A DNA stretch of 64,000 nucleotides from the NCBI RefSeq assembly GCF_002902665.1, contig NZ_PPRM01000042.1:48417-112416 (forward strand), given 5' to 3'. The stretch is from Macrococcoides caseolyticum. GTDB lineage: Bacteria; Bacillota; Bacilli; Staphylococcales; Staphylococcaceae. Numbering within the stretch: position 1 is the stretch's first letter; the number at the start of each line of letters is the position of its first letter. The translations under genes were made by a program, and so were the position numbers. Positions 38,521 to 46,391 of this stretch are shown in pieces. The notes under the pieces were generated by a model that saw nothing but the letters and a program-made list of their open reading frames with translations, was not told where the DNA came from and did no database searches.

Positions 38521-38906
38521 TAGAAAGATATCTCTATAAGCCATGTTCTGTCCCATAGTACTACTAGCGAGCCTAGCTACTCTCGTACGCCGGTGATAAT
38601 CATCTGTCTGTACTTTCATACCTCTTCTATACGTTCATTTCCGCTAGAAAAGTGCTCCTACCAAATTTGGATTGCTCACTCGAGGGGTTTACCGCGTTCC
38701 ACCTTCTCTATTTCTAGAGAAGCTACGTCACTGTGGCACTTTCAAACTACTGAAACCATATCATAGACTTAGGTTCGTTCATTGCCGTCAAATAAATGCC
38801 CTGGCTTATTGTTTCACCAGGCACGATCACTACAGCCGTCTCAGGCATGTGTGAGCATGGACTTTCCTCTATAAATAAATATAGCGATTATCCGAGATAT
38901 CTTTAA
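38521..38906 (-). ncRNA. rnpB: RNase P RNA, class B (rnpB)
   Basis: The catalytic RNA that matures tRNA 5' ends. On the minus strand it contains the conserved 5' block GAGGAAAGTCC followed by ATGCTCACAC, the GTAAACCCC block and the 3' block GGGACAGAACATGGCTTATA. The P1 helix is visible as AAAGATATCTC at the 5' end pairing with GAGATATCTTT at the 3' end, which sets the ends to within a few bases. The form is the Bacillus/Staphylococcus class B. It lies between gpsB and the YpsC-type methyltransferase gene, the standard location. Confidence 0.95.
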
Positions 38907-38917
38907 CAAGTCTATTT

Positions 38918-38926
38918 ATTATAGCA
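38918..38926 (-). promoter_or_regulatory. Extended -10 promoter element of rnpB
   Basis: The minus strand reads TGCTATAAT, a perfect -10 with the TGn extension, placing the start about 5 bases before the P1 helix. No clear -35. Confidence 0.6.
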
Positions 38927-38948
38927 TGACTCCACTGAATTCACCATA

Positions 38949-39263
38949 CTATTTGCCAAAGACTGCTTTTTCTAAGTTGGAGATTCTCTTTAATAGGTCA
39001 AAATTATTTGTAGTAGACCCAGTATTCTCGCTTCTACCAGTAGCAAGTCTCATTCTTAAGTCTTCAATCTCACGCTTTAATTTAACATTTTCATCATTTA
39101 ATTTTAGAAGCTGCTGATTCATATCTGCCATCTTCTGATAATCTTCAATGACATCATCCAGAAAACTGTCCACGTCTTCCGGCTTAAATCCTCTGAACGC
39201 GGTACGTTCAAATTCCTTTTCGTATATATCCTTTGCTGATAATTTCAATGTAATATCTGCCAT
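38949..39263 (-). CDS. gpsB: Cell division protein GpsB
   Basis: A 104-residue DivIVA-like protein. The N-terminal membrane-binding and coiled-coil domain contains [19 protein letters not shown], then [16 protein letters not shown], a coiled coil to about residue 72, a Ser/Thr/Asn linker, and a C-terminal helix ([17 protein letters not shown]). GpsB coordinates penicillin-binding proteins, and in staphylococci FtsZ, at the septum. A pbp2 gene lies 2 kb away. Confidence 0.93.
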   Translation of the reverse strand: MADITLKLSAKDIYEKEFERTAFRGFKPEDVDSFLDDVIEDYQKMADMNQQLLKLNDENVKLKREIEDLRMRLATGRSENTGSTTNNFDLLKRISNLEKAVFGK

Positions 39264-39273
39264 ATGCTCACCC

Positions 39274-39825
39274 CTAATATTCTTTTGTTCTCATATATTC
39301 ATTTACAAAATCAGATAAATCCTCCAACGTCACAACATCAATATTATATTGATTTTCTGACGCAAAATCAATCAGTGTCTGCTTGAAAAATTTTGGGCTG
39401 GCTTCATGTTCATCATCATAGAAAAGGATTGTACCTTCAGTATTATCCAGCACGAACTGATCCGTATTTCTAAATTGAAATCCACCTCTATAAATATCAT
39501 TGTGTGCAGAGGTTATAAAATCAGCTCGCGCACAAATCTGATTGTAGTACAGCTGATTCTCTTCATTCCATTTGCTATGATGCTCCAGAAACGGTGTGAT
39601 GATACTTAGTTTAACGTCATACATCTTCTTCAGACGAATAACAACTTCTGCTGCCCATAGTTCAACACCAAGCTGTCCTTCTATGATGACCCATTCCAAT
39701 CCATCTTCGATATATTCTTTAAATTTCTGCTGAAGAAATAGTTTGATGTAACGGACTTCAGGCTGCTTATTATTAAATATATTGAGTTCATACGGTTTAT
39801 AACCAGTTATATAGATAGATTTCAT
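39274..39825 (-). CDS. ypsA: YpsA family protein (DUF1273, SLOG fold)
   Basis: A 183-residue protein starting [15 protein letters not shown], with [17 protein letters not shown] near residue 45 and [22 protein letters not shown] near 118-140, the DUF1273/YpsA pattern. YpsA is implicated in cell division and oxidative stress in Firmicutes, and the SLOG fold suggests nucleotide binding. It overlaps the preceding gene by 4 bases and lies just upstream of gpsB, as in other Firmicutes. Confidence 0.88.
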   Translation of the reverse strand: MKSIYITGYKPYELNIFNNKQPEVRYIKLFLQQKFKEYIEDGLEWVIIEGQLGVELWAAEVVIRLKKMYDVKLSIITPFLEHHSKWNEENQLYYNQICARADFITSAHNDIYRGGFQFRNTDQFVLDNTEGTILFYDDEHEASPKFFKQTLIDFASENQYNIDVVTLEDLSDFVNEYMRTKEY

Positions 39826-40157
39826 GTATTTATCATTCGATTCAAATAATGGAGTTCATGTTTTACAGCCTTAAACTGATCGATAAAAACTTTCTTGCTT
39901 GTCTTACTAAAGAAACAACTTACAGATAAATCTTTAATGTGGGCAATCATCAGCTGATATTTCTTTTCATTCATTAAAGGTAGACTGATTACCTGTACTT
40001 TATAATTTTCAAGCATAGAAAGATGCTTATCGACTTTTTCTGTAAAAGGTTGAATATCCATTACAAAATTAAATTGCTGACCATCCTTAGAAGCTTTAAA
40101 ATAATGCTCTATCCTAATGATATCATTCATTAAACTTTCAATACATTGTTGTAACAT
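39822..40157 (-). CDS. YppE-like protein (DUF1798)
   Basis: A 111-residue, four-helix-type soluble protein. Size, position between ypsA and recU, and the C-terminal SKKVFIDQFKAVKHELHYLNRM segment fit the DUF1798/YppE family of Bacilli. Function unknown. It is divergent from recU and coupled to ypsA. Confidence 0.65.
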   Translation of the reverse strand: MLQQCIESLMNDIIRIEHYFKASKDGQQFNFVMDIQPFTEKVDKHLSMLENYKVQVISLPLMNEKKYQLMIAHIKDLSVSCFFSKTSKKVFIDQFKAVKHELHYLNRMINT

Positions 40158-40234
40158 TTAATGGCTCCTCATCAGTTTTATGATACACTCATTGTATATT
40201 ATATTTATTATCTTCACAAATAGGATGAATCTAT

Positions 40235-40840
40235 ATGGTCAATTACCCAAATGGCAAGAGAAATACGTCTAAAGCACTAGTTACATCAGTAAATAATCAT
40301 AGTAAAATAGAATATGGAAAAAGAGGGATGCGTTTTGAAGAAGCAATCGACCATGCCAATCAATATTATTTGAAGCAGGATATCGCAGTTATTCATAAGA
40401 AACCAACGCCGATACAGATTGTAGATGTAGATTATCCAAAACGTTCCCGAGCCGTAATCAGAGAAGCATATTTCAGAAAAGCCTCTACAACTGACTACAA
40501 TGGTATTTATAGAGGTAAATATATTGACTTTGAAGCAAAAGCAACGCAAAATAAAACTAGTTTTCCATTAAATAATATACATGAACATCAAGTAGAGCAT
40601 ATGCAACAGGTTTCAAAACATGGCGCCATATGTTTTATATTATTTTATTTTTCATTTCATGAAGAAGTTTTCTTACTTCCAATCGACCCTTTTTTGAAGT
40701 ATTGGCACCTGTATAAGAATGAGAAGAAGAAATCTATTCCCATGAGTGACATAAAAAAATACGGTTATCCTGTGGAAAAAAAATATCAGCCTAGAATTGA
40801 CTATTTAAAAGTTATAGACCACATATATTTTAATGAATAA
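40235..40840 (+). CDS. recU: Holliday junction resolvase RecU
   Basis: A 201-residue RecU. It shows the N-terminal NYPNGK, GKRGMRFEEAIDHANQYY near residue 28, GIYRGKYIDFEAKATQNKTSFPL near 90 (catalytic D and ExK) and the C-terminal IDYLKVIDHIY. It cleaves Holliday junctions during recombination and chromosome segregation. AGGATGA precedes the ATG. It forms the conserved recU-pbp2 operon. Confidence 0.95.
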   Translation: MVNYPNGKRNTSKALVTSVNNHSKIEYGKRGMRFEEAIDHANQYYLKQDIAVIHKKPTPIQIVDVDYPKRSRAVIREAYFRKASTTDYNGIYRGKYIDFEAKATQNKTSFPLNNIHEHQVEHMQQVSKHGAICFILFYFSFHEEVFLLPIDPFLKYWHLYKNEKKKSIPMSDIKKYGYPVEKKYQPRIDYLKVIDHIYFNE

Positions 40841-40861
40841 ATCGAGAGCGAGGAAATTTTA

Positions 40862-43198
40862 ATGGCTAGAAAGAAGAAACGTAATATAAAAAAGTTAATT
40901 CTACAAATTGCAGGCGGCATATTTCTTTTATTTGCTGCACTTTTTATTTGTGGAATGCTTCTTTTCCTATATTATGCATACAAAGCACCAAAGTTTAATG
41001 AAGCAGCGCTTCGTGATCAGCTTCCTACAAAAATATACGACAAGGACGATAACCTAGTCACCGTTCTTCAAATGGGACAAAAACGTGAACAGGTCAAGTT
41101 TAAAGACATTCCTGACCAAGTAAAGAATGCCGTACTCGCAACTGAAGACAATCGTTTTTATGAACATGGCGCTATTGATTTCAAAAGGTTATCTGGTGCA
41201 ATATTTAAAAATGTCTCCGGAGGTTTCGGGTCACAAGGTGCATCTACTTTAACACAGCAAGTTGTTAAACGTTCATTTCTGACGGACAAGAAATCTATCG
41301 AAAGAAAGGCGCAGGAAGCCTATCTTTCCTACAGATTAGAACAAGAATACAGCAAAGATGAAATATTTGAAATGTACCTTAATAAAATTTATTATTCTGA
41401 CGGTATCTATGGTGTGAAAACAGCTGCAAAATATTATTTCAATAAAGATCTAAATCAGCTTTCACTCGCAGAATCAGCATATCTTGCCGGTTTACCTCAG
41501 ATTCCTAACACCTATAATATATATGATAATCCAGATGCTGCTGAAAAGCGCAAGGATACTGTTCTATATTTGATGCATCGTCACGGCAGAATCACGAAGG
41601 CTGAAATGGAAGATGCACAAAATACAGACCTTTCACAGACTTTAGTGCAGCGTACAGCCGCACAAAGACAGAACCTTGAACAAAATGATCCGGACTATGC
41701 ATCCTATATTAACGTCATAAAACAAGAAATCAAGAAGAATAAAGAATTTGAAGGTAAAGATTTGCAAGATATATTAACGAGCGGTTTATCCATCTATACT
41801 AACATGGATAATAATGTACAATTATCACTTCAGAATAACACTGATAACATGAACATCTACAAGAATAAATATCAACAGGCTGCTTCTTCTATCGTTGATA
41901 CGAAAACAGGTGCCCTGGTTGCAATTAGTGGTGGAAGAAACTATACAGATGTTGTCGATAGAAATTTAGCTACAGATGTACATCCAGTCGGTTCAACAAT
42001 TAAACCGTTTTTAAGCTATGGCCCTATAATCGAGAATGAACAATGGTCCACAGGACATAGAATTCAGGATGAAGCTGAATATGATATTCACGGCATTAAA
42101 TTTAAGAACTATGATTCTCAGAATCATGGTAATGTTACAATGAGAGATGCAATAAGACGAAGTTTAAATATACCGGCATTAAAGATATTCCAGACAGTAC
42201 AGTCTGAGTCAGGAAATGATGCGCCATATAAATTTGCAAAGAACTTAGGATTAAATTATCCTTCCAGCGACCTAGGCCCTTCAGACGCATTAGGGGGATC
42301 ATCTTCTGAGTTCACTCCTTTACAGATGGCCAGTGCCTATGCTTCATTCGGTAATGGCGGAACATATAATGAATCTCATGCGATTCGAAAGATTGTAACA
42401 CAAGATAATGAAACAATAAAATTTGATTTTACTTCTAGAAAAGCAATGGAAGATTATACAGCTTATATGATTACTGATATGTTAAAAGGGACATTTGAAC
42501 CATATGGTACTGCTTATGGTAGTCAAATCCCTGGTTTAAACCTTGCTGCGAAGACAGGAACAGGAACGTATGGCGATGAAACTTATGAAAAATATAATTT
42601 ACCTGATAATGCAGCAAAAGATGTCTGGATTGTAGGGTATTCACCACAATATACGATGTCAGTGTGGATGGGTTTCACACAAATGGCACAATATGGAGAG
42701 AATTCTTTTGTAGGCTCTGAAGAACAATCACTTCCAAAAGAACTTTTCAGACAAGTTATGAGTGAAATCAGTCCTATTGATGGTCAAGATTTTGAAATGC
42801 CTTCCTCGGTGGAAAAATATGGTGGCTTTCTACAGGTTAAAGGACAATCAGATAATGGATATACGAGTAACATAAAACCAAATAATACAAATGATGCTGT
42901 TCGGGATAATTCTCGGGCAGCTTCTACAAATATTTATCCAGATGATACGAACGATAATTCGACAAGTGAACGCAACACAACTGAAGCTCGTACAGTAGAA
43001 AGTAAGACGACTGAACGTCCGACAACTGAACGCGCAACAACTGAACGTCCGACAACTGAACGTCCTACTACACAAGAAGCAGCAACTGAACGCCCGACTA
43101 CACAACCTGCTACGACCGAGCAAGCTACAACTGAGCGGGCAACAACGCAACCTGCTACAACTGAGCGGGCAACACAGCCTGCTGCAAGTCAGCCATAA
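40862..43198 (+). CDS. pbp2: Bifunctional penicillin-binding protein 2 (class A)
   Basis: A 778-residue class A PBP. It has a cytoplasmic basic start, one membrane anchor (about 16-39), a GT51 glycosyltransferase domain with ATEDNRFYEHG (near 94) and GGSTLTQQ-like GASTLTQQVVKR (near 130), and a transpeptidase domain with SxxK as GSTIKPF (Ser near 378), an SLN motif (near 437) and KTGTGTYG (near 564). It polymerises and crosslinks peptidoglycan at the outer face of the membrane. The last 80 or so residues are a low-complexity Thr/Glu/Arg/Pro tail of TTERP- and TTQPA-type repeats. Confidence 0.95.
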   Translation: MARKKKRNIKKLILQIAGGIFLLFAALFICGMLLFLYYAYKAPKFNEAALRDQLPTKIYDKDDNLVTVLQMGQKREQVKFKDIPDQVKNAVLATEDNRFYEHGAIDFKRLSGAIFKNVSGGFGSQGASTLTQQVVKRSFLTDKKSIERKAQEAYLSYRLEQEYSKDEIFEMYLNKIYYSDGIYGVKTAAKYYFNKDLNQLSLAESAYLAGLPQIPNTYNIYDNPDAAEKRKDTVLYLMHRHGRITKAEMEDAQNTDLSQTLVQRTAAQRQNLEQNDPDYASYINVIKQEIKKNKEFEGKDLQDILTSGLSIYTNMDNNVQLSLQNNTDNMNIYKNKYQQAASSIVDTKTGALVAISGGRNYTDVVDRNLATDVHPVGSTIKPFLSYGPIIENEQWSTGHRIQDEAEYDIHGIKFKNYDSQNHGNVTMRDAIRRSLNIPALKIFQTVQSESGNDAPYKFAKNLGLNYPSSDLGPSDALGGSSSEFTPLQMASAYASFGNGGTYNESHAIRKIVTQDNETIKFDFTSRKAMEDYTAYMITDMLKGTFEPYGTAYGSQIPGLNLAAKTGTGTYGDETYEKYNLPDNAAKDVWIVGYSPQYTMSVWMGFTQMAQYGENSFVGSEEQSLPKELFRQVMSEISPIDGQDFEMPSSVEKYGGFLQVKGQSDNGYTSNIKPNNTNDAVRDNSRAASTNIYPDDTNDNSTSERNTTEARTVESKTTERPTTERATTERPTTERPTTQEAATERPTTQPATTEQATTERATTQPATTERATQPAASQP
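42995..43195 (+). repeat. Low-complexity Thr-rich repeats at the end of pbp2
   Basis: Degenerate 12- to 15-base units encode repeats of TTERP, TTERA and TTQPA. Units vary in sequence but keep frame. Confidence 0.75.
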
Positions 43199-43220
43199 TT
43201 AAATACGACTATATTATATT

Positions 43221-43275
43221 AAGCCCTTATTTCATCTCAATGCGTTGATTGAATGAAATAAGGGCTTCTTTTTAT
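43221..43275. terminator. Terminator between pbp2 and the convergent ypoC gene
   Basis: A 15-bp perfect stem (43221-43235 with 43253-43267) with a 17-base loop holding a small inner CAA/TTG pairing, followed by a T-rich tract on the plus strand that runs to the end of the convergent ypoC gene. Confidence 0.85.
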
Positions 43276-43583
43276 TTTTTCTTCTTCAAATCATGGACTG
43301 CCTTTAATTTTAAAACTTCTCTCATCATCGTTTTAATTTGTTTATATCCCATATACTGATATTTATGAGATTCGAAGTATTCAATTCGATCATTGAAATT
43401 TAAAGGTTTCTTGTCATAATCTAACTGTCTGTCTGTACTATCAATTTCATTTATTTCATTCAAGATGTCAATAAGCAGTTGATAATAGCGGTCAATTTTT
43501 TGCTGATTTTCCTTTTGTTTCATTTTTCTGTTCTTAATTGCTTCGTCAATCGATGCTTCAAGTACAATCAGTTCTTCTTTCAT
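43272..43583 (-). CDS. ypoC: YpoC-like protein
   Basis: A 103-residue protein with charged helices and a C-terminal part FESHKYQYMGYKQIKTMMREVLKL, which fits the YpoC-like domain found downstream of nth in Bacilli. Function unknown. The start overlaps the nth stop by 4 bases. Confidence 0.65.
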   Translation of the reverse strand: MKEELIVLEASIDEAIKNRKMKQKENQQKIDRYYQLLIDILNEINEIDSTDRQLDYDKKPLNFNDRIEYFESHKYQYMGYKQIKTMMREVLKLKAVHDLKKKK

Positions 43584-44233
43584 TCGACTATCACCTTGTG
43601 TCTTTTACGGCCTTCTCTGCACATCTGTAATAATGGACATTCAAGACACTTTGGATTACGTGCAGTACAATGATAGCGTCCAAAGAAAATCAGCTGATGA
43701 TGTGTTTTATTCCATCGTTCCATTGGAATGCGTTCTGTCAGTGTCGCTTCTACTTGTTTCACATTATCTTTCCATCTGCAGATGCCGAGTCTTTTTGAAA
43801 CACGTTCTACATGTGTATCTACGGCAAGCGCAGGAATACCGAATGCCACAGAAACGACAACATTTGCAGTTTTCTGCCCTACTCCTGGAAGTTCAACGAG
43901 CGCACTATGAGACTGTGGAACTTGGCCATCATATCGATCAATTAGAATACGGCATAATGCCTGAATATTTTTAGCCTTGTTTTTATATAGTCCTATTGAG
44001 CGTATATCATCCATTAGTTCTTCAATTGAAACTGCTAAATAATCTTCTGGTGTCTTGTACTTCTGAAACAAAGATTGTGTCACTTTGTTCACTAATACAT
44101 CCGTGCATTGTGCAGATAACAGTACAGCTATCGTTAGCTCAAACGGATTATCATGCACAAGTTCACATTCAGCATCCGGAAACATCTCATCTATAATATC
44201 TAACATTTCTAATGTCTTTTTCTTACTTATCAT
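43580..44233 (-). CDS. nth: Endonuclease III (DNA glycosylase/AP lyase)
   Basis: A 217-residue Nth with the helix-hairpin-helix LPGVGQKTANVVVSVAFG (near 110; catalytic Lys in GQKTA), the catalytic Asp in VDTHVERVSKRLG (near 132), and a C-terminal [4Fe-4S] loop with Cys spacing C-x6-C-x2-C-x5-C. It removes oxidised pyrimidines. The ATG at 44233 has GGAGAG upstream and lies inside the last codons of dnaD; the upstream in-frame ATG is part of that ribosome-binding site. Confidence 0.95.
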   Translation of the reverse strand: MISKKKTLEMLDIIDEMFPDAECELVHDNPFELTIAVLLSAQCTDVLVNKVTQSLFQKYKTPEDYLAVSIEELMDDIRSIGLYKNKAKNIQALCRILIDRYDGQVPQSHSALVELPGVGQKTANVVVSVAFGIPALAVDTHVERVSKRLGICRWKDNVKQVEATLTERIPMERWNKTHHQLIFFGRYHCTARNPKCLECPLLQMCREGRKRHKVIVE

Positions 44234-44897
44234 AAGGACTCTCCCCATTTACCCAGTCAAATACAGGAATATCCGGTACTTGTTTTACCAAATTTTTCTG
44301 CTTAAATTGTTTACTTACTTCTTTTGAATCCACGACATTTTTGACATTTTTCTTTTTCCAGTTTAATAGAATTCTATCGATATACTTTATACTTAGTTTA
44401 TTATGTGCAGATGCCTCATTTAATGCTTCATTAATTAGATCCAGATGATGATGATCTTTATCCAGCCAATGATTGATCGTCTGAATTTCAAGTGGCGTCA
44501 ATGGTCTACCGAATGTCGTTTCAAAACGTTCAAACACCTTCTCAAAATTCAATTGATTATTATGCTGATCTGCAACTTTAGCTTGTTTTTTCAGAAGTTG
44601 ATCTAACTGTTCTTCTAGAGAAGAAAAATCAAAAATTTCATTAAACTGTGCATGATTGTCTTTAACGACGGTAATCTTTAATAGCTCTTTACTAATTAAA
44701 TTCTGGATAATCAGCATGATTTCATTTTGATTGATGCTCATCTGTTCTGCAAGCATTTCAAATGAGGGAAGCTGTTGGTCGTCTGATAACTCTATAATTT
44801 TTAATATTACTATTAACTCAGTTTCAGTAATATTTAACAACGGATAATATTTAAATAGCTGATGGGGTATGATGACCGGTTTTTCAAACAGTTCCAC
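44223..44897 (-). CDS. dnaD: DNA replication initiation protein DnaD
   Basis: About 224 residues. The N-terminal winged helix contains VIIPHQLFKYYPLLNITETELIVIL, and the C-terminal DnaB2/DnaD domain contains FGRPLTPLEIQTINHWLDKDHHHLDLINEAL and YIDRILLNWKK. It acts in helicase loading at oriC and in replication restart. The start chosen is GTG at 44897, eight bases after AAAGGAG; the open frame continues upstream through a hairpin region without similarity to DnaD. Confidence 0.9.
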   Translation of the reverse strand: MELFEKPVIIPHQLFKYYPLLNITETELIVILKIIELSDDQQLPSFEMLAEQMSINQNEIMLIIQNLISKELLKITVVKDNHAQFNEIFDFSSLEEQLDQLLKKQAKVADQHNNQLNFEKVFERFETTFGRPLTPLEIQTINHWLDKDHHHLDLINEALNEASAHNKLSIKYIDRILLNWKKKNVKNVVDSKEVSKQFKQKNLVKQVPDIPVFDWVNGESPYDK

Positions 44898-44947
44898 AAT
44901 ACATGCTCCTTTCAATTTTTTATAATAATTGCTATGCTGTACATTAA

Positions 44948-44995
44948 AATCCGAACAATCTAGAAAATATAACATTTTCAAACATTGTTCGGATT
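44948..44995. terminator. Nested hairpin between asnS and dnaD
   Basis: A 12-bp perfect outer stem (44948-44959 with 44984-44995) encloses an inner 6-bp stem. On the minus strand it follows asnS. The T-tract is weak, so it may be an inefficient terminator or a processing site. Confidence 0.55.
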
Positions 44996-45022
44996 CTCAT
45001 TTAACTTGATGGATAGAAATAA

Positions 45023-46318
45023 TTATGGGTAAAGACGATTCAACAGACGAGGGAACGGACTTGTTTCTCTAACATGCTCTACTCCTGATAACCATGCAAC
45101 AGTACGTTCAAGACCTAACCCGAAACCTGAATGCGGTACGCTACCATACTTTCTTAAATCTGTATAATAGCTATAGGCTTCAGGATCTAAACCATGTTCT
45201 TTAATACGTTGTTGTAACAGATCGAGATCATCGATACGCTCAGAACCTCCAATAATTTCACCATAACCTTCAGGCGCAATCATATCTGCACATTTAACAG
45301 TACCCTCTTCTTCCGGATTCGGTTGCATATAGAACGGCTTGATACTTGTTGGATAATTGATGATGAAGACTGGTTTATCATAATGATTAGCAATTGCAGT
45401 CTCATGAGGTGCACCGAAATCATCCCCCCATTCGATATCATCGAATCCTTGTTCTTTTAAGAATTTGATTGCATCTGTGTAAGTGATTCTTGGAAATGGC
45501 GTAGTGATCTGTTCTAATTTTGTTGTATCGCGTCCTAGAATCTTTAAATCCAACTGACAATTTTTAAGCACTGATTTTACAAGATGTGTAACATATTGTT
45601 CTTGTACTTCAAGACTATCTTCATGTCTATAGAATGCCATCTCCGGCTCAATCATCCAGAATTCAATTAAGTGTCGACGTGTCTTCGATTTCTCAGCTCT
45701 GAATGTTGGTCCGAAAGAGAACACTTTTCCGTGAGCCATCGCTGCTGCTTCCATATAAAGCTGACCGCTTTGAGATAGGAAAGCATCTTCATCAAAATAT
45801 TTCGTATGGAAAAGTTCGCTCGTACCTTCTGGTGCTGAACCAGTTAGTATTGGCGGATCGATCTTCGTAAATCCTTGTTCATTAAAAAATTCATACGTCG
45901 CTCTGATAATTTCGTTTCTAATCTTCATAACGGCATGCTGACGTTTAGAACGTAACCAAAGATGTCTATGATCCATTAAGAAATCTGTACCATGCGCTTT
46001 AGGTGTGATAGGATAATCTACCGCTTCATGAATAATTTCAAGATCAGTTACTTCCATTTCAAACCCAAAGTCAGAACGTTCATCTTCTTTAATTACACCC
46101 GTAATGAATAATGATGATTCCTGTGTAATACCTTTAGCTACTTTAAATAAATCTTCACCAATGGATTCTTTAACAACGACTGCCTGCATAAATCCTGTAC
46201 CGTCACGCAGCTGTAAAAAGGCAATTTTACCACTAGAGCGCTTATTTAAGATCCATGCACCAATCGTAACTGTTTGACCCACGTAATTAGGTGATTGATT
46301 AATTGTAATCTTCGTCAT
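45023..46318 (-). CDS. asnS: Asparaginyl-tRNA synthetase
   Basis: A 431-residue class IIb synthetase. It has an N-terminal OB-fold anticodon-binding domain (1-115; [24 protein letters not shown]), motif 2 [22 protein letters not shown] (near 207-230) and motif 3 [12 protein letters not shown] (near 398). It charges tRNA-Asn. It precedes dnaD as in other Bacilli. No T-box leader is seen. Confidence 0.96.
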   Translation of the reverse strand: MTKITINQSPNYVGQTVTIGAWILNKRSSGKIAFLQLRDGTGFMQAVVVKESIGEDLFKVAKGITQESSLFITGVIKEDERSDFGFEMEVTDLEIIHEAVDYPITPKAHGTDFLMDHRHLWLRSKRQHAVMKIRNEIIRATYEFFNEQGFTKIDPPILTGSAPEGTSELFHTKYFDEDAFLSQSGQLYMEAAAMAHGKVFSFGPTFRAEKSKTRRHLIEFWMIEPEMAFYRHEDSLEVQEQYVTHLVKSVLKNCQLDLKILGRDTTKLEQITTPFPRITYTDAIKFLKEQGFDDIEWGDDFGAPHETAIANHYDKPVFIINYPTSIKPFYMQPNPEEEGTVKCADMIAPEGYGEIIGGSERIDDLDLLQQRIKEHGLDPEAYSYYTDLRKYGSVPHSGFGLGLERTVAWLSGVEHVRETSPFPRLLNRLYP

Positions 46319-46391
46319 AAAAAATTCTCCATTTCATTGTTATTATAATTATAGTTTACCAATTATCTACATGAAAGATAAGGGGTGTGCA

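Noticed and set aside
38405..38948. Small ORFs in the gap between the RlmL-like gene and gpsB.
   Set aside because: They lie inside RNase P RNA, which explains the whole stretch.
42848..43150. A Cys/Ser-rich reading frame on the minus strand opposite the pbp2 tail.
   Set aside because: It is the reverse complement of the Thr-rich repeats, has no ribosome-binding site and overlaps a well-supported gene.
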